Below are positions 7,594 to 16,320 of a DNA stretch of 64,000 nt, piece by piece (positions within the stretch are counted from its first letter, which is position 1; each line of letters begins with the position of its first letter). The translations under genes and the position numbers were made by a program. Under the pieces are notes generated by a model. The model ran no database searches and was not told the origin of the DNA. It saw only the letters and a program-made list of their open reading frames with translations. The stretch spans positions 868,001 to 932,000 of the forward strand of contig NZ_JAJMOY010000001.1 in the NCBI RefSeq assembly GCF_020991415.1, read 5' to 3'. The DNA is from Flavobacterium sp. ENC. GTDB lineage: Bacteria; Bacteroidota; Bacteroidia; Flavobacteriales; Flavobacteriaceae.

Positions 7594-8775
7594 TTAGGCT
7601 TTTATTAAAAGTTCAACAGTCTTAATTTTTAAATTATCTGTAGAAGCGAGTGTAAGAGCATTTTCGTCTTTATCATTGGTGATATCTTTATCTGCCCCAT
7701 TTTCCAGAAGTAATTTTACCTTTCTGTAGATTTCTTTTGCGGCTTCGGCATCGTAATTTACATTGTAAGCGCAGACTTTATGCAAAATGGTATTTCCCTG
7801 ATTGTCCTGTTCGTTAACGTCAATAGATCCGCTGTCCAATACCGATTTTAGAATACCTGATTTTTTCTCCGCAATATAATCCAGGCCAGATTTTGGATTT
7901 CCGTAATATTGCGCACAGTGATTTAAGTCGGCACCATCTGACAATAATCTCTGAAGTGCATTCAGATCCTGTTCTGAATCCGACATCATTCGGATAAATT
8001 CGGTCAGCAAGGTTCTTCCGTCTTTATTGACAGTATTGAAATTGGCTGATGAAGATGCTGCCAAAAGTTCATACATCGGAATAGAAAACTGTTCGCCAAC
8101 CGCATAATAAAAGGAACTATTTTGCTGATTATCTGTTTCATTAGGCTCAGCTCCATTTTCTAACAGCAATGGAATATATTCCTTTTTGTTTCTTTTAACG
8201 GCATACATCAATGGTGTAGTGCCTACTACATTTTTTTCATTAATGTCAACACCATTTTCCAGCAGTATTTTGATATATTCCTGTCCTTTCCCGGCATTTA
8301 TGGAATAGTTGTTTACGATTTTATGAATGAAATTCTCTTGTGCGTTGTTTTTATATTGAGCATTACAGCCAAAATCTTCTATTAAGCTTTTAATTACTTC
8401 CGGAACGGCTTCTTTTTCGATACAATATCCCAGTAAAGTCTGATCGCTGATTTCGTCGTTACTATTGTCAACTTTCGACATTATTTCTTTGAAAAAGGAA
8501 ATAGATTCTGCATCATCTTTTATATTTCGCGCAAGAGAGCTGAATATTGATTTGTCAAAGCTGTCCAGTTCGTAAATATCAGTCTCGATAAAACCAGCTT
8601 TTATCAGTCTGTCAATGAAATCAATTTCTTTGGCTTCAATAATTTTGGCTGTGATTTGAGAAAAATTATTTTGAAGATATTGTCCGTTAAAGTTTTCGCC
8701 GTTATTTAGGGATTCTCTGGCCTCGTCAAATTTTCCCTGGAAAAGGAAATTTTCAATCTGGTTTTGTGTTTGCAT
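7594..8775 (-). CDS. Ankyrin-repeat protein
   Basis: A 393-residue protein, first of the minus-strand trio. ATG at 8775 (MQTQNQIENFLFQGK) is chosen: the frame stays open another 50 codons upstream, but that part reads as A+T-rich noncoding DNA. Residues ~1-130 lack clear repeats. From ~150 to the end there are ankyrin repeats with typical GTTPLMYAVKR, LLLENGAEPNETD and GNTILHKVC signatures. No signal peptide or membrane segment. The last repeat runs to the C-terminus with no SHOCT tail, unlike the next gene. The two ankyrin proteins share only the general repeat pattern, so they look like distant rather than recent duplicates. Confidence 0.8.
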   Translation of the reverse strand: MQTQNQIENFLFQGKFDEARESLNNGENFNGQYLQNNFSQITAKIIEAKEIDFIDRLIKAGFIETDIYELDSFDKSIFSSLARNIKDDAESISFFKEIMSKVDNSNDEISDQTLLGYCIEKEAVPEVIKSLIEDFGCNAQYKNNAQENFIHKIVNNYSINAGKGQEYIKILLENGVDINEKNVVGTTPLMYAVKRNKKEYIPLLLENGAEPNETDNQQNSSFYYAVGEQFSIPMYELLAASSSANFNTVNKDGRTLLTEFIRMMSDSEQDLNALQRLLSDGADLNHCAQYYGNPKSGLDYIAEKKSGILKSVLDSGSIDVNEQDNQGNTILHKVCAYNVNYDAEAAKEIYRKVKLLLENGADKDITNDKDENALTLASTDNLKIKTVELLIKA

Positions 8776-9222
8776 TTGAAATGTATTTAAAAATGATGAT
8801 AAATTTTGATAATAGTTTGCTTTGTAATTATTGACTTCACAAACGATGCTGTAAGACAAAACATAAAATTCGTAAATATATTTCAGGATAAAAATTAAAA
8901 ATGACAGTTTAAGTCTTAAAAGCAACAGAATAGGTTTTTTTAAATTAGGATTGGATGTGTTTCCCGATTAAAATAGAAAGGAGATAAACATTTATAATTT
9001 TAGTTAATTTAAATTTTATCACACAAGAAGTTGACTTGGTTTGAGATAAACATTTGTGGTTTTTTGTAAGTAAGAATGAATAAATCAAAGAAAAATCCTT
9101 CATTTAACATTTAACACCCCTTTAGTTTTAATCGATAAAAAGCAAACTAAAAAAAATACTATCTTTACCGATCAAACGTTTATGAACTTAAGTCGCTTTT
9201 TTGCGACACTACATATAGAATT
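8776..9222. other. Divergent A+T-rich intergenic region
   Basis: No gene is seen in this 447-base gap between the leftward ankyrin operon and the rightward ricT operon. The motif GAGATAAACATTT occurs twice (~8982 and ~9043). GGATGTGTTTCCCG near 8953 resembles the start of a unit in the 4803-5526 array and may be a relic. TACTATCTTTAC at about 9158 is a near match to a -7 box for ricT. Confidence 0.5.
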
Positions 9223-10575
9223 ATGGCATGTACAAGTTGTTCAACCTCAGATGGTGGTGCACCAAAAGGTTGTAAAAATAATGGGACTTGCGGCACCGAT
9301 AGCTGCAATAAACTGACGGTTTTTGATTGGCTTGCCAACATGAGCCCGTCTAATGGAGAGGCAATTTTTGATTGTGTTGAGGTACGTTTCAAGAACGGAA
9401 GAAAAGAATTTTTCAGAAATTCAGAGAAATTAACGTTAAGTATCGGTGATATTGTAGCAACTGTTGCCTCACCGGGACATGATATTGGAATTGTTACTCT
9501 GACAGGCGAATTGGTCAAAATTCAAATGAAGAAAAAAGGCGTGAATCACGAAAGTAATGAAGTGCCGAAAATCTATAGAAAAGCTTCCCAAAAAGATATT
9601 GATATCTGGTCTGTGGCCCGTGAACGTGAAGAACCTATGAAAGTTCGTGCCCGTGAACTGGCCATTCAGCACAAACTGGAAATGAAAATTTCTGATATCG
9701 AATTTCAGGGAGACGGATCAAAAGCAACTTTTTACTACACCGCAAACGACAGAGTCGATTTCAGGCTTTTGATTAAAGATTTTGCAAAAGAATTCAGTAC
9801 AAGAGTCGAGATGAAGCAAGTTGGTTTCCGTCAGGAAGCGGCACGTCTGGGCGGAATTGGTTCATGCGGAAGAGAACTTTGCTGTTCGACCTGGCTAACC
9901 GATTTCAGAAGTGTTAATACATCGGCGGCACGTTACCAGCAGCTTTCACTGAACCCTCAGAAATTAGCCGGACAATGCGGAAAATTAAAGTGTTGCCTGA
10001 ATTATGAGCTTGATACGTACATGGATGCCCTGAAAGATTTTCCGGATTACGATACGAAATTAGTAACCGAAAAAGGGGATGCCATCTGTCAGAAACAGGA
10101 TATTTTCAAAGGTTTGATGTGGTTTGCGTACACCAATAATTTTGCAAACTGGCATGTTTTGAAAATTGATCAGGTCAAAGAAATTATGGCTGAAAACAAG
10201 CAGAAAAACAAAGTGTCTTCCCTGGAAGATTTTGCTATTGAAGTAACTTCAGAACCTGAAAAAGACTTTAATAACGCAATGGGTCAGGAAAGTCTAACCC
10301 GTTTTGATCAGCCAAAAAGAAAGAAAAAACCAAACCGCAAACGCAAACCAAATGCTGAGGCTGCGATTGTGGCAACTCCAAACAAACCACAGGCAACTCC
10401 AAATCAAAACAAGCCTGCCGGAGGAAATTCAAATAAAGGAAATAATCCAAACAAAGGAAACAAGCCGAATAATAACAAGCCAAATCAATCGAATAAAGCT
10501 AATAATTCGAATGACAATAAACCGGCAGAACCTAGAAAACCTATAATTATTACTAAAAATGAGAATAAAAAATAG
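9223..10575 (+). CDS. ricT: PSP1-domain protein, RicT homologue
   Basis: A 450-residue homologue of RicT/YaaT. In Bacillus, RicT works with RicA and RicF as a complex affecting RNA maturation and cell fate. The conserved PSP1 core spans about residues 60-330 and includes the cysteine motif CGRELCC and, later, GQCGKLKCC, which correspond to Fe-S ligands in studied homologues. The first ~40 residues are extra and cysteine-rich; the last ~80 are low-complexity Asn/Lys/Pro, a disordered tail frequent in Bacteroidota versions. The 3' end overlaps gldH by 17 bases in another frame, so the tail is read through the gldH start. The order ricT-gldH-PBP1A is recurrent in flavobacteria. Confidence 0.85.
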   Translation: MACTSCSTSDGGAPKGCKNNGTCGTDSCNKLTVFDWLANMSPSNGEAIFDCVEVRFKNGRKEFFRNSEKLTLSIGDIVATVASPGHDIGIVTLTGELVKIQMKKKGVNHESNEVPKIYRKASQKDIDIWSVAREREEPMKVRARELAIQHKLEMKISDIEFQGDGSKATFYYTANDRVDFRLLIKDFAKEFSTRVEMKQVGFRQEAARLGGIGSCGRELCCSTWLTDFRSVNTSAARYQQLSLNPQKLAGQCGKLKCCLNYELDTYMDALKDFPDYDTKLVTEKGDAICQKQDIFKGLMWFAYTNNFANWHVLKIDQVKEIMAENKQKNKVSSLEDFAIEVTSEPEKDFNNAMGQESLTRFDQPKRKKKPNRKRKPNAEAAIVATPNKPQATPNQNKPAGGNSNKGNNPNKGNKPNNNKPNQSNKANNSNDNKPAEPRKPIIITKNENKK

Positions 10576-11038
10576 CGGGATTCTTATTTTGGCAGCAATA
10601 CTTCTTTTTTCGTGTGATAAAAAAAGAGTATTTGATGAGTACAAATCTGTTGGCAGTGCCTGGCACAAAGACAGTGTTGTTACTTTCGACCTGCCAGTGT
10701 TAGATTCTACCAAAAAGTACAATTTGTTTGTAAATTTGAGAGACAATAACAATTATCCATTCAATAATTTGTTTTTGATTGTAGCTATTGAGACACCAAG
10801 CGGATTTACGAAAGTGGATACCTTAGAATACCAGATGGCAAACCCGGACGGGACGTTGTTAGGAAACGGTTTTACAGACATTAAAGAAAGTAAACTGTAT
10901 TACAAAGAAGATGTAAAGTTTAGAGGAAAATATAAAGTACACATCAAACAGGCCGTTAGGGAATCAGGTAAAATTCCGGGTGTACAGGCTTTGGAAGGTA
11001 TTACAGACGTAGGTTTTAGAATAGAACAAAAAGATTAG
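10559..11038 (+). CDS. gldH: Gliding motility lipoprotein GldH
   Basis: A 159-residue lipoprotein with lipobox LFS-C19 and no other membrane segment. It matches GldH, one of the lipoproteins needed for gliding motility in Flavobacterium johnsoniae and linked to T9SS function. Supporting features are its length, the N-terminal CDKKRVFDEYKSV segment, the beta-rich body and the conserved position between ricT and a class A PBP. Its ATG lies inside the ricT coding sequence, so translation is probably coupled. Presence of GldH predicts gliding machinery elsewhere in the genome. Confidence 0.85.
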   Translation: MRIKNSGILILAAILLFSCDKKRVFDEYKSVGSAWHKDSVVTFDLPVLDSTKKYNLFVNLRDNNNYPFNNLFLIVAIETPSGFTKVDTLEYQMANPDGTLLGNGFTDIKESKLYYKEDVKFRGKYKVHIKQAVRESGKIPGVQALEGITDVGFRIEQKD

Positions 11039-11050
11039 ACGAATATATTT

Positions 11051-13357
11051 ATGGCTACTAAAAAAAACAATCAAACCAATAGTACGAAAGACATTAACTA
11101 CTATAAAAATAAATTCTGGAGAATTTTTGCTTATACGTTATTAGGCATTTTAGCTTTCTTTTTATTTGCTTCATGGGGATTATTCGGCTCCATGCCTTCT
11201 TTTGAAGACTTAGAGAATCCGGATTCTAATTTAGCTACCGAAATTATTTCTTCTGACGGAGTGGTGATCGGTAAATATTTCAAGACCAACAGATCGCAGC
11301 TTAAATATTCAGATCTGCCAAAAAGTTTGGTCGAAGCTTTGGTTGCCACCGAAGATGCCCGTTTTTACGAGCATTCAGGAATTGACGGACGCGGAACGCT
11401 AAGAGCTGTTTTTACCTTAGGAACAAATGGTGGAGCGAGTACCTTAACTCAGCAATTAGCGAAACAATTGTTTCATGGTGAGGGGTCTAAATTCCTTCCT
11501 TTCAGGATTGTACAAAAAATAAAAGAATGGATTATTGCCATTCGTCTGGAAAGACAATATACAAAGAATGAAATTTTGGCGATGTACTGCAACGTCTATG
11601 ATTTCGGAAATTATTCGGTTGGAGTAAGCTCTGCCGCACAAACCTACTTTTCGAAAGACCCTAAAGATCTGACCATGGATGAATCGGCTATTTTGGTCGG
11701 AATGTTCAAAAATTCAGGATTATACAATCCGGTTAGAAATCCGGAAGGGGTAAAGAACCGTCGTAATGTGGTGCTTTCTCAGATGGAAAAAGCAAAAATG
11801 ATTTCTTCAGCTGAAAAATTAAGATTACAGGCTTTACCAATTGCCTTAAAATTTAAACTGGAGAGCCATCGTGAAGGAACAGCTACCTATTTCAGGGAGT
11901 ACCTTCGTGATTACATGAAAAAATGGGTTGCTGAAAATAAAAAACCCGACGGTTCTGATTACGATATCTACAAAGATGGTCTGAAAATCTACACGACTAT
12001 CGATTCAAGAATGCAGCAATATGCAGAGGAAGCCGTTTCAGCACACATGAAAAACCTGCAGCAGCAGTTTTTTATTGAGATGAAGAACAATAAAAATGCT
12101 CCTTTCGTCAATATTACCAAAGCAGAAACAGATCGTATTATGATGCAGGCCATGAAGAATTCTACGCGTTGGGCCATCATGAAGGAAATGGATAAAAGTG
12201 AGGATGATATTATAAATTCATTCAAGGTAAAAACGAAAATGCGCATATTTACGTGGAAAGGCGAACGCGATACTACGATGACACCACTGGATTCTATTCG
12301 TTATTACAAACACTTTTTACAATCGGGTTTAATGGCGATGGAGCCTCAAACCGGAAATATAAAAGCGTGGGTTGGGGGAATCAATTATAAATATTTCCAG
12401 TACGATCACGTTGGGCAGGGAGCAAGACAGGTAGGTTCTACTTTTAAACCGTTTGTGTATGCCACTGCAATCGAACAATTGAATATGTCTCCTTGTGATT
12501 CTATACTTGACGGACCGTTTATGATTCATAAAGGACGTCACCACGTAACAGAAGACTGGGAACCAAGAAACTCAGACAACAGATACCGTGGAATGGTTAC
12601 TTTAAAACAAGGTCTGGCGAATTCTATCAATACGGTTTCTGCAAAATTAATTGACAGAACCGGTCCTGAGGCAGTAGTTGAACTAACTAAGAAATTAGGG
12701 GTAAAAACAGAAATCCCGGTACAGCCTTCAATTGCATTAGGTGCTGTTGATATTACGGTTGAAGATATGGTTGCTGCTTACAGCACATTTGCAAACCAGG
12801 GAGTGTACGTAAAACCACAATTTTTAAGCCGTATCGAAAACAAAAGCGGAGAGGTTATTTATGAGCCGATTCCGGAATCGCATGACGTACTGAATAAGGA
12901 TATCGCTTTTGCTGTAATCAAATTACTTCAGGGTGTAACAGAAACTGGTTCAGGTGCACGTTTACGTACGCAGGGTGGTGGAAGCGGTGATAATCGCTGG
13001 ACAGGATATCCGTACATGTTTACAAACCCGATTGCGGGTAAAACAGGAACAACACAAAATCAGTCAGACGGTTGGTTTATGGGAATGGTTCCAAATCTTG
13101 TAACGGGTGTTTGGGTAGGTTGTGAAGACCGTTCTGCACGTTTCAAAAGTTTAACTTACGGACAGGGAGCAACAGCTGCATTGCCGGTTTGGGCTTATTT
13201 TATGAAACTGTGTTATGCCGATCCGGCACTTCAGGTTTCAAAAGCTGAATTTGAGCGTCCGGCCAATCTTTCTATAAAAGTAGATTGTTACACAAGACCT
13301 GCCGTTGTAAAAGATACGACACAAACAGAACAAAATACAGACGAATTCGAACTCTAG
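11051..13357 (+). CDS. Class A penicillin-binding protein (PBP1A-like)
   Basis: A 768-residue bifunctional peptidoglycan synthase: one transmembrane anchor (~26-45), then a GT51 glycosyltransferase domain and a transpeptidase domain. The glycosyltransferase catalytic glutamate is in TEDARFYEHSGID (E101), followed by GASTLTQQLAKQLF. The transpeptidase has S463-T-F-K466, the SIN motif in ANSINTVSAK and K664-T-G. All active-site motifs are intact. It makes cell-wall glycan strands and cross-links them at the outer face of the inner membrane. It follows gldH by 12 bases and ends at a clear terminator, so it is the last gene of the ricT operon. Confidence 0.9.
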   Translation: MATKKNNQTNSTKDINYYKNKFWRIFAYTLLGILAFFLFASWGLFGSMPSFEDLENPDSNLATEIISSDGVVIGKYFKTNRSQLKYSDLPKSLVEALVATEDARFYEHSGIDGRGTLRAVFTLGTNGGASTLTQQLAKQLFHGEGSKFLPFRIVQKIKEWIIAIRLERQYTKNEILAMYCNVYDFGNYSVGVSSAAQTYFSKDPKDLTMDESAILVGMFKNSGLYNPVRNPEGVKNRRNVVLSQMEKAKMISSAEKLRLQALPIALKFKLESHREGTATYFREYLRDYMKKWVAENKKPDGSDYDIYKDGLKIYTTIDSRMQQYAEEAVSAHMKNLQQQFFIEMKNNKNAPFVNITKAETDRIMMQAMKNSTRWAIMKEMDKSEDDIINSFKVKTKMRIFTWKGERDTTMTPLDSIRYYKHFLQSGLMAMEPQTGNIKAWVGGINYKYFQYDHVGQGARQVGSTFKPFVYATAIEQLNMSPCDSILDGPFMIHKGRHHVTEDWEPRNSDNRYRGMVTLKQGLANSINTVSAKLIDRTGPEAVVELTKKLGVKTEIPVQPSIALGAVDITVEDMVAAYSTFANQGVYVKPQFLSRIENKSGEVIYEPIPESHDVLNKDIAFAVIKLLQGVTETGSGARLRTQGGGSGDNRWTGYPYMFTNPIAGKTGTTQNQSDGWFMGMVPNLVTGVWVGCEDRSARFKSLTYGQGATAALPVWAYFMKLCYADPALQVSKAEFERPANLSIKVDCYTRPAVVKDTTQTEQNTDEFEL

Positions 13358-13377
13358 TTTAATTTCGTTTCTCCAAT

Positions 13378-13427
13378 AAAAATCCTTTTGCACCTTCTGA
13401 ATCCGGAAGAGCAAAAGGATTTTTTTT
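13378..13427 (+). terminator. Rho-independent terminator after PBP1A
   Basis: AAATCCTTTTGC pairs with GCAAAAGGATTT around an inner CTTC/GAAG hairpin, and eight T residues follow. It lies 20 bases after the PBP1A stop codon. Confidence 0.85.
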
Positions 13428-13498
13428 GTGATGTATGATCAGATGTTCTGTAAATTGCTTTAACAAAATCCATACTAAATCTCCAGGGAAAAGAATAG

Positions 13499-14041
13499 TC
13501 ACGCAAAGGCGCAAAATCGCCAAGCAATCTAACTTTGCGACTTTGCGTCTTTGCGTGAAACAAAAATAATGAAATCACGCTAAATTTAAATGTAAAAGAT
13601 TAGGTCACGCAAAGTCGCAAAGAAATTAGCTTTGCGTCTTTGCGCCTTTGCGTGAAACAAAAGATCAGCGATTGCTTTAATGAAATCACGCTAAATTTAA
13701 ATGTAAAAGATTAGTTCACGCAAAGTCGCAAAGTCGCCAAGAAATTAGCTTTACGCCTTCGCGCCTTTGTGTGAAACAAAAAATCTGCAATTGCTTTAAC
13801 AAAATCCACACTAAATCTCCAGGGAAAAGGATAGTCACGCAAAGTCGCAAAGTCGCCAAGAGATTAGCTTTGCGTCTTCGCGTCTTTGCGTGAAACAAAA
13901 TATCTGCAATTGCTTTAACAAAATCACTCTAAATCTAAATGTAAAAGATTAGGTCACACAAAGTCGCCAAGTCGCCAAGAAATCAAACTTTGGGCCTTTG
14001 CGTGAACCAAAAATCTGCCAAATCTGCCAAATCTGCGAGAG
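13499..14041. repeat. Five-copy tandem array with TCACGCAAAG ... CTTTGCGTGA inverted arms
   Basis: Most of the 826-base gap before scoA is this array. Units begin TCACGCAAAG (or variants) at 13499, 13605, 13716, 13835 and 13954. Each continues through CGCAAAGTCGCCAAG, a short centre with AAATTAGC, then CTTTGCGTCTTTGCG and GTGAAACAAAA, giving long inverted arms. Linkers of about 40-55 bases alternate between two types: CACTAAATCTCCAGGGAAAA and CGCTAAATTTAAATG. The last unit degrades into AATCTGCCAAATCTGCGAGA, a motif also found at 41610-41746. Open frames crossing the array in minus orientation are artefacts of the repeat. Confidence 0.85.
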
Positions 14042-14183
14042 TTTTTCCTTTTACATAAATTAACGTTTCATGAGTTACTTTCTAATACATACATTAGCCT
14101 ATTTTATTTTTTACGAAATCGTTATAATTTAATCTAAAAATCTTATTTTTATCAAAAATATACGATAATAAAGACCATTTGTT

Positions 14184-14885
14184 ATGATTACAAAAAAAGT
14201 AAATAACGTTCAGGAAGCCATAGCTGGAATCGAAAGCGGAATGACGATAATGTTTGGTGGTTTTGGACTTTGCGGAATACCGGAGAATACAATAGCAGCC
14301 TTAGTAAATACAACAATTTCAGATTTAACCTGTATCTCCAATAATGCCGGAGTGGATGATTTTGGGCTTGGACTGCTTTTACAAAAGAAACAAATCAAAA
14401 AAATGATTTCTTCTTATGTAGGAGAGAATGCGGAGTTCGAACGTCAGATGCTTTCGGGGGAACTGGATGTGGAACTTACACCACAAGGAACTCTGGCGGA
14501 ACGTTGCCGTGCAGCTCAGGCCGGAATCCCGGCTTTCTTTACACCTGCCGGTTACGGGACTGAAGTGGCCGAAGGAAAAGAAGCACGTGAATTCAATGGA
14601 AAAATGCATATTATGGAAGAAGCCTTCAAAGCAGATTTTGCCATTGTAAAAGCATGGAAAGGGGACGAAGCCGGAAACCTGATTTTTAAAGGAACCGCCA
14701 GAAACTTTAATGCCTGTATGGCCGGAGCCGGAAAAATTACCATCGCAGAAGTGGAAGAATTGGTTCCGGTGGGAACATTAGACCCTAATCAGATTCATAT
14801 TCCGGGAATTATGGTACAGCGCATCTTTCAGGGAGAAAAATTTGAAAAAAGAATTGAGCAAAGAACGGTTAGAACAAGGAATTAG
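14184..14885 (+). CDS. scoA: CoA-transferase subunit A (succinyl-CoA:3-ketoacid type)
   Basis: A 233-residue alpha subunit of a 3-oxoacid CoA-transferase. With subunit B it moves CoA from succinyl-CoA to acetoacetate in ketone-body use. The family start is clear: [19 protein letters not shown] at about residues 19-37. The segment [16 protein letters not shown] (near residue 125) and the C-terminal [14 protein letters not shown] also fit. Length matches bacterial ScoA. The B subunit begins 79 bases downstream, with a hairpin in between. Substrate choice among the SCOT-like enzymes cannot be fixed by eye. Confidence 0.85.
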   Translation: MITKKVNNVQEAIAGIESGMTIMFGGFGLCGIPENTIAALVNTTISDLTCISNNAGVDDFGLGLLLQKKQIKKMISSYVGENAEFERQMLSGELDVELTPQGTLAERCRAAQAGIPAFFTPAGYGTEVAEGKEAREFNGKMHIMEEAFKADFAIVKAWKGDEAGNLIFKGTARNFNACMAGAGKITIAEVEELVPVGTLDPNQIHIPGIMVQRIFQGEKFEKRIEQRTVRTRN

Positions 14886-14904
14886 ATAATTGAGATAATG
14901 AGGC

Positions 14905-14936
14905 AATTAGATAATGTTTCAAAATTATCTAATTAT
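14905..14936 (+). repeat. Hairpin between scoA and scoB
   Basis: AATTAGATAAT and ATTATCTAATT form an 11-bp stem with an 8-base loop inside the 79-base gap. There is no T-tract, so it is probably not a full terminator. The ATAATTAGATAAT wording resembles AATCTAA repeats around 55937-56439. Confidence 0.6.
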
Positions 14937-14964
14937 CAAATGCTCTAATTGACACATTATAAAT

Positions 14965-15621
14965 ATGGGACTTAGTAAAGAAGATATAGCAAAACGAATT
15001 GCAAAAGAAGTAAAAGACAGGTATTTTGTAAATCTTGGTATCGGGATTCCGACCTTGGTGGCCAATTATGTCAGAGAAGATATTGCAGTTGAATTCCAAA
15101 GTGAGAATGGTGTTCTGGGCATGGGGCCTTTTCCTTTCGAAGGAGAAGAAGATGCCGATGTCATCAATGCAGGAAAACAAACCATAACAACCCTTCCCGG
15201 AGCCAGTTTCTTTGATTCTGCTTTTAGTTTTGGAATGATTCGAAGTCAGAAAGTAGACCTGACTATTCTGGGCGCGATGGAAGTTTCTGAAAACGGAGAT
15301 ATTGCCAACTGGAAAATTCCGGGCAAAATGGTAAAAGGAATGGGTGGTGCTATGGATCTGGTTGCTTCAGCGGAAAATATCATCGTGGCCATGATGCACG
15401 TAAACAAAGCCGGAGAATCTAAAATCCTGAAAAAATGCACTTTGCCATTAACGGGCGTAGGATGCGTTAAAAAGGTAGTAACCGAGCTTGCGGTTCTCGA
15501 AGTGACTGAAAAGGGTTTTAAGCTCTTAGAAAGAGCGCCGGGGGTTTCTGTGGAGCATATTATTGCGTCAACCGAAGCGAATTTAATAATTGAAGGGGAA
15601 ATTCCGGAAATGGCCATTTAA
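14965..15621 (+). CDS. scoB: CoA-transferase subunit B
   Basis: A 218-residue beta subunit of the 3-oxoacid CoA-transferase, carrying the catalytic glutamate that forms the enzyme-CoA thioester: E47 in the FQSENGVLGMGP motif. The N-terminal segment NLGIGIPTLVANY and the later KGMGGAMDLVASA are family landmarks. Length is normal. It pairs with the preceding subunit A gene and ends at a terminator shared with the convergent beta-barrel gene. Confidence 0.87.
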   Translation: MGLSKEDIAKRIAKEVKDRYFVNLGIGIPTLVANYVREDIAVEFQSENGVLGMGPFPFEGEEDADVINAGKQTITTLPGASFFDSAFSFGMIRSQKVDLTILGAMEVSENGDIANWKIPGKMVKGMGGAMDLVASAENIIVAMMHVNKAGESKILKKCTLPLTGVGCVKKVVTELAVLEVTEKGFKLLERAPGVSVEHIIASTEANLIIEGEIPEMAI

Positions 15622-15640
15622 ATCAATATTTGAATAAAAT

Positions 15641-15670
15641 AAAAAACCGCCTCATTTTGAGGCGGTTTTT
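15641..15670. terminator. Bidirectional terminator between scoB and the beta-barrel gene
   Basis: AAAAACCGCCTCA pairs with GAGGCGGTTTTT across a TTTT loop. A-run and T-run on both sides let it work for both converging transcripts. Confidence 0.85.
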
Positions 15671-15740
15671 GTTATTTATAAAGCTTTGTGACTTCGCATT
15701 TTTGAAGGAAACAAATCTTATAGAACCCTGCGGATTAATT

Positions 15741-16268
15741 TTACAAATTAAAAGAAGCTCCTAAACTAAAAGTAGCCTGATTGTTTAAGTGGTAAAAAGG
15801 ATCGTCGTTGTTTCCGTATTTTGCAATAGGAAATCCAAGCTCTGTGAAAACGCCAAATCCGTCAGTAAAGAAGTAACGGCCTCCAACATGACCTCCGAAA
15901 TTATGTAAACCTAAACTCAATCCTGGGTATACATCTAATTGTTCAACACCAATTACACTTGATAAATTGGCATTTATTCTTGCTTTTGCATCAAAACGAT
16001 CTTTAAAGTCTGCTTTAGAATCATTGTACACAGCTGTATTACCACGGTAAAAACCTGAAAAGTTGTCAACGCCTAATAAATAATTAGCAACTAAACCAAA
16101 TGAGAAATTTTCCCCTAATCCAAAATCCACAGAACCCTGAATTCCTGAACCACCATCTTGCAGATTAGCACCAACATTAACTTTGACATCACCTTTTCCT
16201 GTAAAAGCTTTTTGTGCCTGTGTGATTCCAAATGTTACTAAAAACAAAAGTGTAATTACCTTTTTCAT
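15741..16268 (-). CDS. Outer-membrane beta-barrel-like protein
   Basis: A 175-residue exported protein with a signal peptide ending TQA-Q (~18/19). The body alternates short strands rich in Gly and aromatic residues (FGLGENFSFGLVANYLLG, LGLHNFGGHVGGRYFF) and ends with FSLGASFNL, a C-terminal phenylalanine pattern typical of outer-membrane barrels. This suggests a small 8-strand barrel in the outer membrane; the family has no function I can name. It is convergent with scoB, sharing the terminator, and lies 52 bases before the phosphatase gene stop. Confidence 0.7.
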   Translation of the reverse strand: MKKVITLLFLVTFGITQAQKAFTGKGDVKVNVGANLQDGGSGIQGSVDFGLGENFSFGLVANYLLGVDNFSGFYRGNTAVYNDSKADFKDRFDAKARINANLSSVIGVEQLDVYPGLSLGLHNFGGHVGGRYFFTDGFGVFTELGFPIAKYGNNDDPFYHLNNQATFSLGASFNL

Positions 16269-16320
16269 AAATTTTTAAATTTTTAATTATTTTTAAAGTG
16301 CAAAAATAGTTTTTTAGATA

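Noticed and set aside
6219..8775. Host-directed ankyrin effectors
   Set aside because: No secretion signal, and the rest of the window looks like a free-living gliding bacterium; the repeats alone do not support this.
13354..13898. Minus-strand open frames over the CTTTGCG array
   Set aside because: They read through the tandem repeat with the recurring MFHAKTRR peptide and overlap the PBP1A terminator; no family or start context.
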